Shown piece by piece: positions 42,588-51,803 of a stretch of 64,000 bases of DNA (its first letter is position 1; each line of letters begins with the position of its first letter). Origin of the DNA: Dethiosulfovibrio peptidovorans (GTDB lineage Bacteria > Synergistota > Synergistia > Synergistales > Dethiosulfovibrionaceae). Location: positions 208,191 to 272,190 of the forward strand of contig PDTB01000015.1 of the NCBI GenBank assembly GCA_002748665.1. The letters are read 5' to 3'. The translations under genes were made by a program, and so were the position numbers. The notes beneath the pieces are model-generated. The model saw only the letters and a program-made list of their open reading frames with translations, searched no databases and was not told the DNA's origin.

Positions 42588-43444
42588 GACCGATCACCGC
42601 CCTTTCTGAAGATACGGCGAAGGAGACCCCGAAACTCCATCTGCCCCATCATCCCCTCGGGCCGGAGAACCATGACAAGCACCAACACAAGACCATAGAT
42701 GAGCATCCGATACTGGGATATTGGCCGGAAGAGCTCTGTGACAAGAGTGATGACCGACGTCCCCAAAATACAGCCACTCATGGACCCAAGTCCACCAAAG
42801 ACGACTACAGCGGTCATCTCGGTAGACTTGAGCATGTCGAACATCATGGGTTGAATGAAGGAGATAAATCCAGCAAAAAGTCCACCAGCCAAGCCACAGT
42901 ACAAGGCCGAGATGGACAGGCTGATGACCCTGATCCGGGCCACGTTGAAACCCAAAAGAGCCGCAGCCACGTGATCGTCCCGGCAGGCTTTCAAAGCCCG
43001 GCCTAAACGACCATCGATAAGACAGAAGGCAAACACTGCCAGAACCACAAAAAACCCAAAAGCCACAGGCAACGTAGTGAAAGTATCGATCCCAGCCAGC
43101 CCTCGAGCGCCATTGGTGAGGCTCTGCCAGTTCTCCAAAATGAGCCGGATGGATTCGGCCAGACCGATGGACACGATGGCGTAATAGTCTCCCATAAGCT
43201 TGAGGGTTGGTATCCCAATGAGACAACCTACGAGCATAGCCACGCCCCCTCCGGCTAAAACCGCAGGAAACCAGGCAACTCCGTAGTCCAAGGTGAGGAT
43301 AGCCGTGGTGTATGCACCCAAAGCCAGATAGGCCGCATGCCCAAGAGTGAAGATACCTGTAAATCCGGTAAGAAGGGAGACGCCCATAGCTGCCATGGCG
43401 TTGATGAGCAAGAGGATAAGGATGCCCTCCATATACGCAGACAT
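42584..43444 (-). CDS. livM: branched-chain amino acid ABC transporter permease LivM
   Basis: 286 residues, about eight to nine membrane helices. LLTGFTGIFTLGHAAYLALG and DYYAIVSIGLAESIRLILEN are LivM markers; RALKACRDDHVAAALLGFNV is the cytoplasmic EAA-like loop. It forms the channel with LivH. Confidence 0.94.
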   Translation of the reverse strand: MSAYMEGILILLLINAMAAMGVSLLTGFTGIFTLGHAAYLALGAYTTAILTLDYGVAWFPAVLAGGGVAMLVGCLIGIPTLKLMGDYYAIVSIGLAESIRLILENWQSLTNGARGLAGIDTFTTLPVAFGFFVVLAVFAFCLIDGRLGRALKACRDDHVAAALLGFNVARIRVISLSISALYCGLAGGLFAGFISFIQPMMFDMLKSTEMTAVVVFGGLGSMSGCILGTSVITLVTELFRPISQYRMLIYGLVLVLVMVLRPEGMMGQMEFRGLLRRIFRKGGDRS

Positions 43445-43446
43445 GG

Positions 43447-44328
43447 CTACACCTTCTCCTGGATGTCTTTACCGAACAGCCCGCTGGGCCGAACGATCAA
43501 GGTAAAAACCAACAGGGCGAAGACGACTAAATCCCGAAGCTGACTGGAGAAAAAGCCAGCAGTCAACATCTCGGAGAGGCCTAAGATCATACTCCCTAGC
43601 ACAGCACCAGGCAGAGAACCAAGACCACCGATGACCGCTGCGACAAAGGCCTTGATGGTGATCATCCCCAGCTGGGGATACAGAGTGTACCGAACCGAGA
43701 GGAAAATCCCCCCCACAGCAGCCAGAAGCCCAGAGACGAAGAAAACCAGGGATATAAGCTTACCCGTATTGACTCCCATGAGGCCAGCGACCGGAAGATC
43801 GCAGGCCGCAGCACGAATAGCCAGCCCCCACTTCGTTCGAGAGAGAAATATCTGTAGTCCCCCCAAAAAAATGAAAGCCGTCGCCAGGGATATCAGGTCC
43901 AGGGCACTGGTGGTCGCTGTACCAAAGAGATGAACGGGCGAGGTCGGGATCACCGGTGGCAGAGCCCGAAAACGCCCCCCCGCCACGATAACGAATATAT
44001 TTTCAATAACGATACTCATACCCATGGAAGCGATGAGGAGGTACAAAGTGATGGAGGTCCGCTCCCGTATGGGCCTATAGGCCAGTCGCTCGGTAAGCAC
44101 AGCAGAAAAACCAGCTCCAACCAAGGCCCCCAGACCAGCAAGCCAAATATTAGCTCCGGCCGATTTTAGGAGAAAGTAGCACAAATACCCTCCAATTATG
44201 AGAAATCCACCATGGGCGAAGTTTGAAAACATCAATATTGAGTACACCAAGGAGTAACCGACAGCGATCAGAGCGTAGATAGAGCCCAAAGACAGCCCGT
44301 TGATCACCTGTTGCACAAATGTTGCCAC
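43447..44328 (-). CDS. livH: branched-chain amino acid ABC transporter permease LivH
   Basis: 293 residues. The GTG at 44326-44328, with AGGAGGAAGGG upstream, gives the standard LivH opening ATFVQQVINGLSLGSIYALI; the longer frame starting at 44355 is not needed. VYSILMFSNFAHGGFLIIGG and AIRAAACDLPVAGLMGVNTG (EAA loop) are diagnostic. A hairpin between livJ and livH likely lets livJ be made in excess. Confidence 0.94.
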   Translation of the reverse strand: MATFVQQVINGLSLGSIYALIAVGYSLVYSILMFSNFAHGGFLIIGGYLCYFLLKSAGANIWLAGLGALVGAGFSAVLTERLAYRPIRERTSITLYLLIASMGMSIVIENIFVIVAGGRFRALPPVIPTSPVHLFGTATTSALDLISLATAFIFLGGLQIFLSRTKWGLAIRAAACDLPVAGLMGVNTGKLISLVFFVSGLLAAVGGIFLSVRYTLYPQLGMITIKAFVAAVIGGLGSLPGAVLGSMILGLSEMLTAGFFSSQLRDLVVFALLVFTLIVRPSGLFGKDIQEKV

Positions 44329-44363
44329 GAACCCTTCCTCCTCTAGTATCGTCACGAGAACAA

Positions 44364-44392
44364 AGACGGGGGGTACTTACGCCCCCCCGTCT
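44364..44392 (-). terminator. hairpin between livJ and livH (attenuator-like)
   Basis: Ten-bp stem of AGACGGGGGG with CCCCCCGTCT, then a weak T-containing tail on the minus strand (CTTTGTTCT). Such intercistronic hairpins commonly give more binding protein than permease. Confidence 0.6.
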
Positions 44393-44416
44393 CAACAGGA
44401 ATCACGAAGAAGCCGT

Positions 44417-45568
44417 CTATTCGGGTCTGATTTTCTTAAAGAACTGTCCTCGACCCTCTTTGGCGACAAGGACGATCCCGTCTTTGTCCAAGGGGTTGTG
44501 GAACTCGTCCATGGTGATGACAGCGTGATGAAGCTGTAATTCCTTTGTGGTAGCCAAAGCCTGAGCGATCTTCACAGGATCGTCCGAATCTGCCCTATCG
44601 ATAGCGTCAAAAAGCCAGTACATGGCGTCATATCCCAGGATGCCGTTGACGAATTCCTTACATTGGTCGTTATATGTAGCTTTGTAGTCAGCAAAGAACT
44701 TGGCCATGCTGGGATCGCTTGGTGATACGTGGTTGATCCAATAGGAGTTTTCCATAGCGTCTCCAGCGATCTCCCACATAAACTCAGCGTATCCATCGCC
44801 ACCTACGAAGACGAGATCGTTCATACCAAGCTCCCGAGCTTGTTTCATGATGAGAGCCATCTCCTTGCCCATGTTAGGCAGGACCAGCACATCGGCTCCA
44901 GAGTCCCTGATCTTGGTAAGTTGCGCACGAAAATCCACGTCCTGACCGCCCTTGAATGCCTCGTCAGCTACGGTCTCTCCACCGTAGTTCTTGAAGCTTT
45001 TGATGAAGAATTCCCGAAGCCCCTGAGCGTAGTCGCTGGCGATATCGTAGAGCACGGCCGCCTTGGTTTTACCCAGTTCTTTTGCAGCAAACCAGGCGAT
45101 CAACTTGCCCTGATACGGATCGGTGAAGCAGATTCGGAAACTGTACGGACGAACCTTGCCTCTGCGGTCCACTGTGACCATGGGATTGGTGGAGACCGTT
45201 CCGATCTGGGGCACCTTGCCCCGATTTACCAGCGCCGCCGTGGCGATGTTGATGCCGCTGGCGTTGGAGCCCACAATGGCTGAGACGTTGTCCTCCTCTA
45301 TGAGACGACGGACGGCATTTACAGCATCTTCCTGACGCCCCCGAAAATCGTACACGATGAGCTCGATTTTTTTGCCGTCGATACCACCCTTAGAGTTGAT
45401 CTCATTCACGGCCAGCTCAGCCGTGCGTTTCTCGGTCTGGCCGTAAGCCGCCCAATCACCGGTCAGCGCCGCCAGATAACCGATTTTAATGGCCTCTCCC
45501 GCCATGGCTCCCATCGATACGGTAAGCCCAAGGACGACAGACAAGCACAGCTTAGCGAATATTTTCAC
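44417..45568 (-). CDS. livJ: branched-chain amino acid ABC transporter substrate-binding protein
   Basis: 383 residues. Signal peptide CLSVVLGLTVSMGAMAGEAI, then IKIGYLAALTGDWAAYGQTE and the type I periplasmic-binding fold (VSAIVGSNASGINIATAALV, KAAVLYDIASDYAQGLREFF). It catches Leu/Ile/Val or related amino acids for LivHMGF. GTG start follows AAGGGGG. Specificity may be broader, as many anaerobes carry several liv paralogues. Confidence 0.93.
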   Translation of the reverse strand: MKIFAKLCLSVVLGLTVSMGAMAGEAIKIGYLAALTGDWAAYGQTEKRTAELAVNEINSKGGIDGKKIELIVYDFRGRQEDAVNAVRRLIEEDNVSAIVGSNASGINIATAALVNRGKVPQIGTVSTNPMVTVDRRGKVRPYSFRICFTDPYQGKLIAWFAAKELGKTKAAVLYDIASDYAQGLREFFIKSFKNYGGETVADEAFKGGQDVDFRAQLTKIRDSGADVLVLPNMGKEMALIMKQARELGMNDLVFVGGDGYAEFMWEIAGDAMENSYWINHVSPSDPSMAKFFADYKATYNDQCKEFVNGILGYDAMYWLFDAIDRADSDDPVKIAQALATTKELQLHHAVITMDEFHNPLDKDGIVLVAKEGRGQFFKKIRPE

Positions 45569-45628
45569 TTAAAATTCCCCCTTCAAACATGAATTTTACA
45601 CGTCCAGCCCTGCCCTTAGTGGAAAAGG

Positions 45629-46381
45629 CTACTTACGAAGCAAAAGAAGCAGCGGCGCAATCCAAAGGGCACTATAGCCTAAAGGCGTAGAGACACATCC
45701 ACCACTGATGGTCGGGTCACTCTTGGTCGTGAAGGTACAGAAGGTCGAGAGCCTCGCCGAACCGTTCCTTCCCCAAGCAACAACACGCCAGAAATACTTA
45801 GTCCCTTCCTCCAAGTATACGTCCGCCAAGGTGTTATCATTGGTGTAATACCCAGGTACTTGTTTGACGGTCCCGGCGCTGCTGCCAAAATAGACGGTGT
45901 AGTGGTCTGCGTTTATATACCCCTCCTCGGTGGACGCATAGGTCCACAGAAGAGTTTGCGATCCATATGGAACATCCGTAGCACCATCTGGCGGATAGAC
46001 AATCTCAAACTCTCCGGGGGGCGCTGTAACCGTAGTGGTAAAACTCCATATACCAGAAAGGAGATCGCCGCTTACGGTATGGGCCGTGACCTGCCAGTAA
46101 TAGGTCGCCCCCTCTTCGGTAACCACGTCTGCCATGGGAGCTGACGGGTAAGGAAGGGGGACATCCGTCATAGAGGCAGCGCTCCCTCCAAAACGAACAT
46201 CATAGCTTACGGCATCACCCGAAACGGCCTCCCAGATAAGGGTCACGGGGCCAGCAGGGACATCCATAGCCTCATTCGTGGGATTAATGGCATCGAGAGG
46301 ATCGGCTCCTCCTGCAGAGACGATTCCCAGGGTCAGGATCAGGGCGAGAAATAACGTGATGAGAGGGGTAGAACGTGTCAT
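45629..46381 (-). CDS. exported protein with two fibronectin-III-like repeats and Synergist-CTERM-like tail
   Basis: 250 residues. Signal peptide (TPLITLFLALILTLGIVSAG); repeat 1 has YYWQVTAHTVSGDLLSGIWS, repeat 2 has YFWRVVAWGRNGSARLSTFC, each preceded by an LIWE/LLWT strand, as in fibronectin type III-like modules. The C-terminus, SGGCVSTPLGYSALWIAPLL then LLLRK, has the GGC, hydrophobic helix and basic end of the Synergist-CTERM sorting signal. It is probably a surface protein anchored via the tail. It lies 60 bases upstream of livJ and may be co-transcribed. Confidence 0.75.
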   Translation of the reverse strand: MTRSTPLITLFLALILTLGIVSAGGADPLDAINPTNEAMDVPAGPVTLIWEAVSGDAVSYDVRFGGSAASMTDVPLPYPSAPMADVVTEEGATYYWQVTAHTVSGDLLSGIWSFTTTVTAPPGEFEIVYPPDGATDVPYGSQTLLWTYASTEEGYINADHYTVYFGSSAGTVKQVPGYYTNDNTLADVYLEEGTKYFWRVVAWGRNGSARLSTFCTFTTKSDPTISGGCVSTPLGYSALWIAPLLLLLRK

Positions 46382-46436
46382 GGTTTCTCCTCTTTTCTGA
46401 AGTGGTGTTTTGTAGAGACAAAGCTCCCATTTTTTT

Positions 46437-46466
46437 ATTATACCAGCAGATGACCAATCAGATCAA
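46437..46466 (-). promoter_or_regulatory. promoter ahead of the Synergist-CTERM gene (and perhaps the liv operon)
   Basis: Minus strand -35 TTGATC, 18-base spacer, TATAAT -10 with a TGG just in front (extended -10). It is the best match to a sigma-70 promoter in this region; livJ itself has none evident in its 60-base leader. Confidence 0.7.
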
Positions 46467-46495
46467 TGTGTGCGTTGCACTTATACAGGTTTTCC

Positions 46496-47668
46496 TCATC
46501 TCAGGGCGGAAACCGCCCTGACGATCTTATCCAAGCCCTCCCGTAACAGAGCTCTAGGCGTAGCAATGTTAAGCCTGGCGAACCCCTCCCCTCCTGAGCC
46601 GAACATGGCGCCGCTGTTCATGGCCACACCAGCATCCAGAAGGAAACGTTGAAGAGCCTCGGGTTCTTTTTTCAAGGATCGAAAGTCCACCAATGGCACG
46701 TAGGTTCCCTCGGGACGAACCAAAGTAATGAAAGGAATGCGCTTTCTGAGCGTGGTCTCCACCTCGTCAAGGTTACCCTCCAGATACCGAAGCAAGGCCT
46801 TAAGCCAGGGTTCGCCGTAACGGTAAGCGGCCTCGAAGGCATTAACAGCCATACAGGTTCCCCCCTCCAGGCTCATGGCCTCGGCCAAGCGATCATAGCG
46901 TGCTTTCAAGTCCGCATCGGGAATAACGACGGCCGACGTCTTGAATCCCGCGATATTGAAGGTTTTGCTCGGAGCCATGAAGGTCACGGAACGCCGGGCG
47001 ATCTCGGGGGAGAGCGATGCTATGGGATGGTGACGAAAGCCGCTGTAAACGACGTCGGAATGAATTTCATCGCTGATAAGGATCACGTTATGACGCAGAC
47101 AAAGATCCGCCACAGCTGACAAATCACCCTCAGTCCACACCCGACCTGCCGGGTTGTGAGGACTGCACAAGAGCAGCCCCCTGGCACCCCGAAGTTTCTC
47201 GTCTAAATCATCTAAATCCATAACGAAGCGACCATCTTTGTAGAGCAGAGGGTTCAGGACAGGCTCCCGACCGTTCAACCGAATCTGTTCCTCAAAGTGA
47301 TGATAGACCGGTGGCTGGATAACGACAGAATCTCCCGGCTCGGTCAGAGCCTTCAGGGTCAGAGCCATGGCGGTAACGATCCCCGGCGAGTGCGTAATCC
47401 AATGTCGCTCGATCTCCCAGTTATGACGGCGATTGACCCAATCTATAAAGGCATCGTACCATCCGTCAGAGTAGCGAGTGTAGCCAAAGATCCCATGCTC
47501 CACTCTATTTTGCAACGCCTCTATTATCTGAGGTGGAGCCTTGAAATCCATGTCGGCTACCCACAAAGCCGTCAGATCCTCACGACCGAAGACTTCCTTC
47601 ATGCCATCCCACTTGGTACAGTTGGTCCCTCGCCGATCCACGATTTGATCAAAATCGTATGTCTGCAT
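46496..47668 (-). CDS. MalY/PatB-type aminotransferase or C-S lyase
   Basis: About 390 residues of fold-type I PLP enzymes. FDQIVDRRGTNCTKWDGMKE and LWVADMDFKAPPQIIEAL match the PatB/MalY N-terminus; CSPHNPAGRVWTEGDL and ISDEIHSDVVY hold PLP contacts; APSKTFNIAGFKTS carries the Schiff-base Lys. Family members cleave cystathionine/cysteine C-S bonds or transaminate. Cystathionine beta-lyase activity is the common annotation; actual substrate is unknown. The ATG start is 12 bases from GAGGAG, so TTG upstream cannot be excluded. Confidence 0.83.
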   Translation of the reverse strand: MQTYDFDQIVDRRGTNCTKWDGMKEVFGREDLTALWVADMDFKAPPQIIEALQNRVEHGIFGYTRYSDGWYDAFIDWVNRRHNWEIERHWITHSPGIVTAMALTLKALTEPGDSVVIQPPVYHHFEEQIRLNGREPVLNPLLYKDGRFVMDLDDLDEKLRGARGLLLCSPHNPAGRVWTEGDLSAVADLCLRHNVILISDEIHSDVVYSGFRHHPIASLSPEIARRSVTFMAPSKTFNIAGFKTSAVVIPDADLKARYDRLAEAMSLEGGTCMAVNAFEAAYRYGEPWLKALLRYLEGNLDEVETTLRKRIPFITLVRPEGTYVPLVDFRSLKKEPEALQRFLLDAGVAMNSGAMFGSGGEGFARLNIATPRALLREGLDKIVRAVSALR

Positions 47669-47835
47669 ATATTCGATCAACTCCTCACATATCCGTCTTT
47701 GTGTCCATAAATTGTAATTATATCTCGAACAGGAAAAAACCGTTACCCCTCCCCTGTAAAACGTTTTTACCGTAGAATGATTCCAGAAAGAGATTTACAA
47801 TTGTCACATTCGTTTTTTTGGGGGATTGATACGAC

Positions 47836-49455
47836 GTGGATACAGCTCATTTTTTTCAGATTCTCGGGGGATTGGGTCTCTTTTTGTATGGAATCAAGCT
47901 TATGAGCGATTCACTTCAGGACCTGGCCGGTGATCGTCTTCGACAGCTCATCGCCTCGCTCACAAGCACTCCAATCAAGGGTGTTCTCATCGGAACCCTG
48001 GTCACTGTACTCATTCAGAGCAGCAGCGGCACCACGGTGATGGCGGTCAGTTTTGTTCAGGCCGGGCTCATGACCCTGAAGCAGGCAGTAGGGGTAATTA
48101 TGGGGGCCAACGTAGGCACCACGGTCACAGCCCAACTCATCGCTTTCAAGATAAAGAACTATGCCCTGCCCATCGTAGGGATAGGAATGATTCTGGCCGT
48201 TTTCGGAAAGACGAAAAAACAGAAGTATCTGGGCAACGGTATGTTAGGCTTTGGATTCCTTTTCATGGGCATGACGACTATGGAGGGGAGCATGGATTTT
48301 CTCCGGAATCGCAAGGATATTTTTCTAGCCTTCAGCCGAAACCCCATCCTTGGCATCCTTGCCGGAACAACACTCACCATGCTTATTCAGTCGAGCTCGG
48401 CCACGGTAGGACTCACGATAGCCATGGGCACCCAAGGGCTTCTTCCCCTCGGCGCTGCCATTCCCATTCTTCTTGGAGACAATATGGGAACTACAATCAC
48501 AGCCGTTCTGGCCTCCCTGGGTTCCAACCGATCAGCTAAGCAGGCAGCAGCATCCCACGTGTTTTTCAACCTCATAGGGGTCTGTATCTTCCTGGTTGCA
48601 TTGCCTTTATACAAACACGTAATCCTAGCCACATCTTCAGACATTGCCCGACAGATCGCCAACGCTCACACCCTCTTCAATTTGACCAACACCCTGATTT
48701 TTCTTCCCTTCGTGACACCCTTCGTGGGCGTCATCAAACGTATCATCCCATCCTCGGAGGAAGCTCATTCAGGTCCTCTCTACCTGGATGCACACCTTCT
48801 GGAAGCTTCCCCGGCGGCCGCAACCGACGCTATACGCAAGGAAGTCCTCCATCTCGGTCATATCGCCCTGGAGATGCTGGATGACGTTCATGCAGGCTAT
48901 ACCAAGGATGACCCCAAGATGATTGACCAAGTAAACCAAACAGAAAAAGTCGTTAACGATATGACCCATCGGATCGCTGCGTATGCTTCCGAACTCTGGG
49001 AGCGACACATCTCCAGTGAGCTCTCTCAGGTTCTATCGTCCTACGTGAACGGCCTGGGGGATATCGAGCGTATCGGAGACCATGCCCAAAATCTGATGGA
49101 GACGTACGAGTATAAGCGAGAGAATAAGCTCAGTTTCTCAGAAAAAGGCATGTCCGAGTTCAACCAGATGTACCAGTTGGTTCGAAGTTCTCTGGCCCTC
49201 AGCTTGGAGGCCGTTGAGACCGAGGATCTGAAGAAGGCCAACTACGTCGCGGAGATCCTGGAAGAAGAGGTGGATGACATGGAACAAAAACTTCGAAAAA
49301 GCCATATCCGCCGTCTCAACGAGGGCTCATGCAGTCCTTCAGCTGGCGTGGTGTTCATCGACATCCTAAGCAATTTTGAACGGATCGGAGATCACGCCCA
49401 CAACTTAGCCATGATCGTTCGGGACATGACCCGTATCCGCAAAAAAAGAGGTTAG
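47836..49455 (+). CDS. Na/Pi cotransporter family protein with C-terminal PhoU-like domain
   Basis: 539 residues. Two Na_Pi_cotrans repeats: GTLVTVLIQSSSGTTVMAVS and GTTLTMLIQSSSATVGLTIA, each with the QSSS motif, in a region of about eight helices. After residue 330 a soluble helical PhoU-like part follows (ALEMLDDVHAGYTKDDPKMI, DIERIGDHAQNLMETYEY, NFERIGDHAHNLAMIVRDM). It probably takes up phosphate with sodium. Its stop overlaps the convergent NYN gene stop by four bases. GTG start after GGGGGA. Confidence 0.88.
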   Translation: MDTAHFFQILGGLGLFLYGIKLMSDSLQDLAGDRLRQLIASLTSTPIKGVLIGTLVTVLIQSSSGTTVMAVSFVQAGLMTLKQAVGVIMGANVGTTVTAQLIAFKIKNYALPIVGIGMILAVFGKTKKQKYLGNGMLGFGFLFMGMTTMEGSMDFLRNRKDIFLAFSRNPILGILAGTTLTMLIQSSSATVGLTIAMGTQGLLPLGAAIPILLGDNMGTTITAVLASLGSNRSAKQAAASHVFFNLIGVCIFLVALPLYKHVILATSSDIARQIANAHTLFNLTNTLIFLPFVTPFVGVIKRIIPSSEEAHSGPLYLDAHLLEASPAAATDAIRKEVLHLGHIALEMLDDVHAGYTKDDPKMIDQVNQTEKVVNDMTHRIAAYASELWERHISSELSQVLSSYVNGLGDIERIGDHAQNLMETYEYKRENKLSFSEKGMSEFNQMYQLVRSSLALSLEAVETEDLKKANYVAEILEEEVDDMEQKLRKSHIRRLNEGSCSPSAGVVFIDILSNFERIGDHAHNLAMIVRDMTRIRKKRG

Positions 49456-50231
49456 GCCTTTCGCCTGGTTTTTTTGATGGTCTTTCGCCCCTTGGGACGG
49501 TTTCGAATGTATATTACCCGGGAGTGACCGTCACTTTGGACCCTCTCGTCAACATCGAAAATACCTATGGCCGAGGCCAGTTCGCCGAGCTTAGTATACC
49601 CGTAATTTCTGGGGTCAAACTCGGGGGACTGTTTGGCGATATTACTCCCCACGGTTCCCAGCTGAGCCCATCCGGCGTCGTCGGAGGCCGCCTCTAAAGA
49701 TGTTCGCAGGAGATTTACCAACTGGGTGTCACCTTTGAGCTCAACGGATGTCTTGCGTCGGATAGCCGGCTGGGCATCCTCTTTGATGATGATGACTTCA
49801 GTGTAGATAAACTTGTCACAGGCCGAGACGAACGGCTTAGGAGTCTTCTTCTCCCCGAAGCCATAGACCGTCAGACCAGCCTCCCGAATGCGGGCAGCCA
49901 ATCGGGTGAAGTCGCTGTCGCTGGACACAAGACAGAAGCCGTCAAAGCGATTGGTAAACAAGAGATCCATGGCATCGATTATCATGGCACTATCTGTGGC
50001 GTTCTTGCCAACAGTGTACCGAAATTGCTGGATGGGCTGGATGGAATGTTCAAGAAGAACGCCCTTCCATCCCCCTAGGTTCGGGGTAGTCCAATCGCCA
50101 TAGATGCGCTTGACGCTGGCAACACCGTACTTGGCTACCTCAGCGAGCAACCCCTCGGTGATGGCTGGTCTGGCGTTGTCCGCGTCGATGAGAACCGCCA
50201 GACGAGGTTGAGATATGTCGGTTTCGCTCAT
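49452..50231 (-). CDS. NYN-domain (PIN-like) protein with C-terminal OST-HTH/LOTUS domain
   Basis: 259 residues. LAVLIDADNARPAITEGLLA (about 11-30) supplies catalytic Asp residues, NATDSAMIIDAMDLLFT and FCLVSSDSDFTRLAARIREA the rest of the NYN active site. Residues about 165-240 resemble an OST-HTH RNA-binding domain (LVNLLRTSLEAASDDAGWAQ, YTKLGELASAIGIFDVD). The C-terminus is very basic (KGRKTIKKTRRKA). Likely an RNase or RNA-binding protein of the LabA family. AAAGGAGG precedes the ATG. Confidence 0.82.
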   Translation of the reverse strand: MSETDISQPRLAVLIDADNARPAITEGLLAEVAKYGVASVKRIYGDWTTPNLGGWKGVLLEHSIQPIQQFRYTVGKNATDSAMIIDAMDLLFTNRFDGFCLVSSDSDFTRLAARIREAGLTVYGFGEKKTPKPFVSACDKFIYTEVIIIKEDAQPAIRRKTSVELKGDTQLVNLLRTSLEAASDDAGWAQLGTVGSNIAKQSPEFDPRNYGYTKLGELASAIGIFDVDERVQSDGHSRVIYIRNRPKGRKTIKKTRRKA

Positions 50232-50513
50232 GGTGAGTTCCTCCTTTCCCGAGGTGCCCCAAAGCGCCTCTGCCTTAAAATTAACTTTATATGCTGATCG
50301 TTTAGAAAACTACCACTACACAGCCATGTTCTTTGGGCTCCAAGAAGCAACATTGACGGATTGTGTTTTTTCTTTGAGTCAGTATACGATCTTTTGGCCA
50401 ATCGTCCAACAAGAGAGCGTGTTGTGGATAATGTATTATTGTACATACACAAGGCCTTGGATTTGTTTTTAAATTTATTATGTCGAGCTCTGTACCAAGA
50501 AAGGACGAATGCC

Positions 50514-51605
50514 ATGAACAGACTGTTTTCTCCCATACAAATCGGTCCGATCACCCTGCCCAATCGCATTATCCTGCCACCTATGTGTCAATTCGTAGCC
50601 AAAGACGGTAAACCAACGCCATGGCACATCATTCACTACGGTCAGATGGTATGCTCTGGAGCGGGACTGATCATATTGGAAGCCACGGCGGTATGCCCTG
50701 AAGGAAGGATCTCTCCTTTCGACCTGGGGCTATGGTCCGACGAAACCGAGGAAGCCATGGCCCATTTACTGGCAAGCATACGGCCCTACGCCTCCATGCC
50801 TCTGGCGATCCAACTGGCCCACGCCGGACGAAAAGGATCCTGTAGCGCACCGTGGGATGGCAGCCATCTCATCACCCCTGAGAACGGAGGCTGGGTCCCG
50901 GTGGCTCCATCGCCTCTTGCCTATGGTCAAGGAGCTCCCCTCCCATCAGAGCTTTCGGAGGAGAAGATACAAGACGTGATTCAAGCTTTCACAGATGCCG
51001 CCTATCGGGCAGACCGTTTGGGATTCGACGCCGTTGAGATCCACGCAGCTCACGGCTATCTTCTCCACCAATTTCTCTCATCTCTAAGCAATCGCCGTCA
51101 CGATCGATTCGGAGGTTCGCTGGAAAATCGGATGAGGCTCACCCTGGAGGTTCTCCGATCGGTTCGGAAGGCGGTTCCTCACAGCGTGATAGGCGTCCGT
51201 ATCTCGGCCACCGATTGGGTGCCTGGAGGATGGGATCTGGACCAATCGACCACCTTGGTCCGACAACTTCGACATCTAGGTTGCGACTACATCCACGTCT
51301 CAAGCGGTGGTCTCTCGCCCGAGCAGATCATATCTCTTCACCCAGGATACCAACTCCCTTTCGCTTCAAGAATTAAGGCGGATACCGGTTTGCCCACCAT
51401 TGCCGTCGGCCTTATAACTCAGGCGGAACACGCCGACTCCATCGTATCTACGGGGAAAACCGATATGGTGGCAATCGGGCGAGCCATGCTATTCAATCCC
51501 CGATGGCCCTGGCACGCTGCGGCTTGCCTTGGTACGTCAATTCAAGTTCCAGAGCCCTACCGTCGATCAGCCCCTTCGGCGTTCCCTCGCTTGTTTCAAC
51601 AGTAA
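50514..51605 (+). CDS. namA: old yellow enzyme family NAD(P)H:flavin oxidoreductase (NamA/YqjM-like)
   Basis: 363 residues. MNRLFSPIQIGPITLPNRII begins the FMN TIM barrel; PPMCQF has the FMN-tuning Cys of YqjM-type enzymes; HAAHGYLLHQFLSSLSNRR and GGSLENRMRLTLEVLRSVRK are family signatures, with AIGRAMLFNPRWPWHAA at the end. It reduces activated C=C bonds. I start at ATG 50514 (AAGGA eight bases upstream); earlier frame is not coding. Copy D of the repeat begins two bases after its stop. Confidence 0.9.
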   Translation: MNRLFSPIQIGPITLPNRIILPPMCQFVAKDGKPTPWHIIHYGQMVCSGAGLIILEATAVCPEGRISPFDLGLWSDETEEAMAHLLASIRPYASMPLAIQLAHAGRKGSCSAPWDGSHLITPENGGWVPVAPSPLAYGQGAPLPSELSEEKIQDVIQAFTDAAYRADRLGFDAVEIHAAHGYLLHQFLSSLSNRRHDRFGGSLENRMRLTLEVLRSVRKAVPHSVIGVRISATDWVPGGWDLDQSTTLVRQLRHLGCDYIHVSSGGLSPEQIISLHPGYQLPFASRIKADTGLPTIAVGLITQAEHADSIVSTGKTDMVAIGRAMLFNPRWPWHAAACLGTSIQVPEPYRRSAPSAFPRLFQQ

Positions 51606-51606
51606 A

Positions 51607-51751
51607 TGCGTCCGAGTCTCCCAGCCTCAGGTCGTTCCGCCAGAACCCTGTTGCCCCAGTCGATACTTAACGACGGCAGGTCAAAAATACGAACCTCGAA
51701 TGGGCTCCGTCAAAACGACCTGAGACAAGTTTCTGGTTTTTTGGAGTACCC
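51607..51751 (+). repeat. dispersed repeat, partial copy D
   Basis: Shares GAGTCTCCCAGCCTCAGGTC with copy A, and CGATACTTAACGACGGCAGG and ATACGAACCTCGAATGGGCT with copies C, E and G. It lies between convergent OYE-like and fumC genes. A central block of the full copy is missing. Confidence 0.8.
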
Positions 51752-51803
51752 TGAATTCAAAAGCGAGTTTTATGGGTGTGGCATCCACAAGCCCACTTCC
51801 CGT

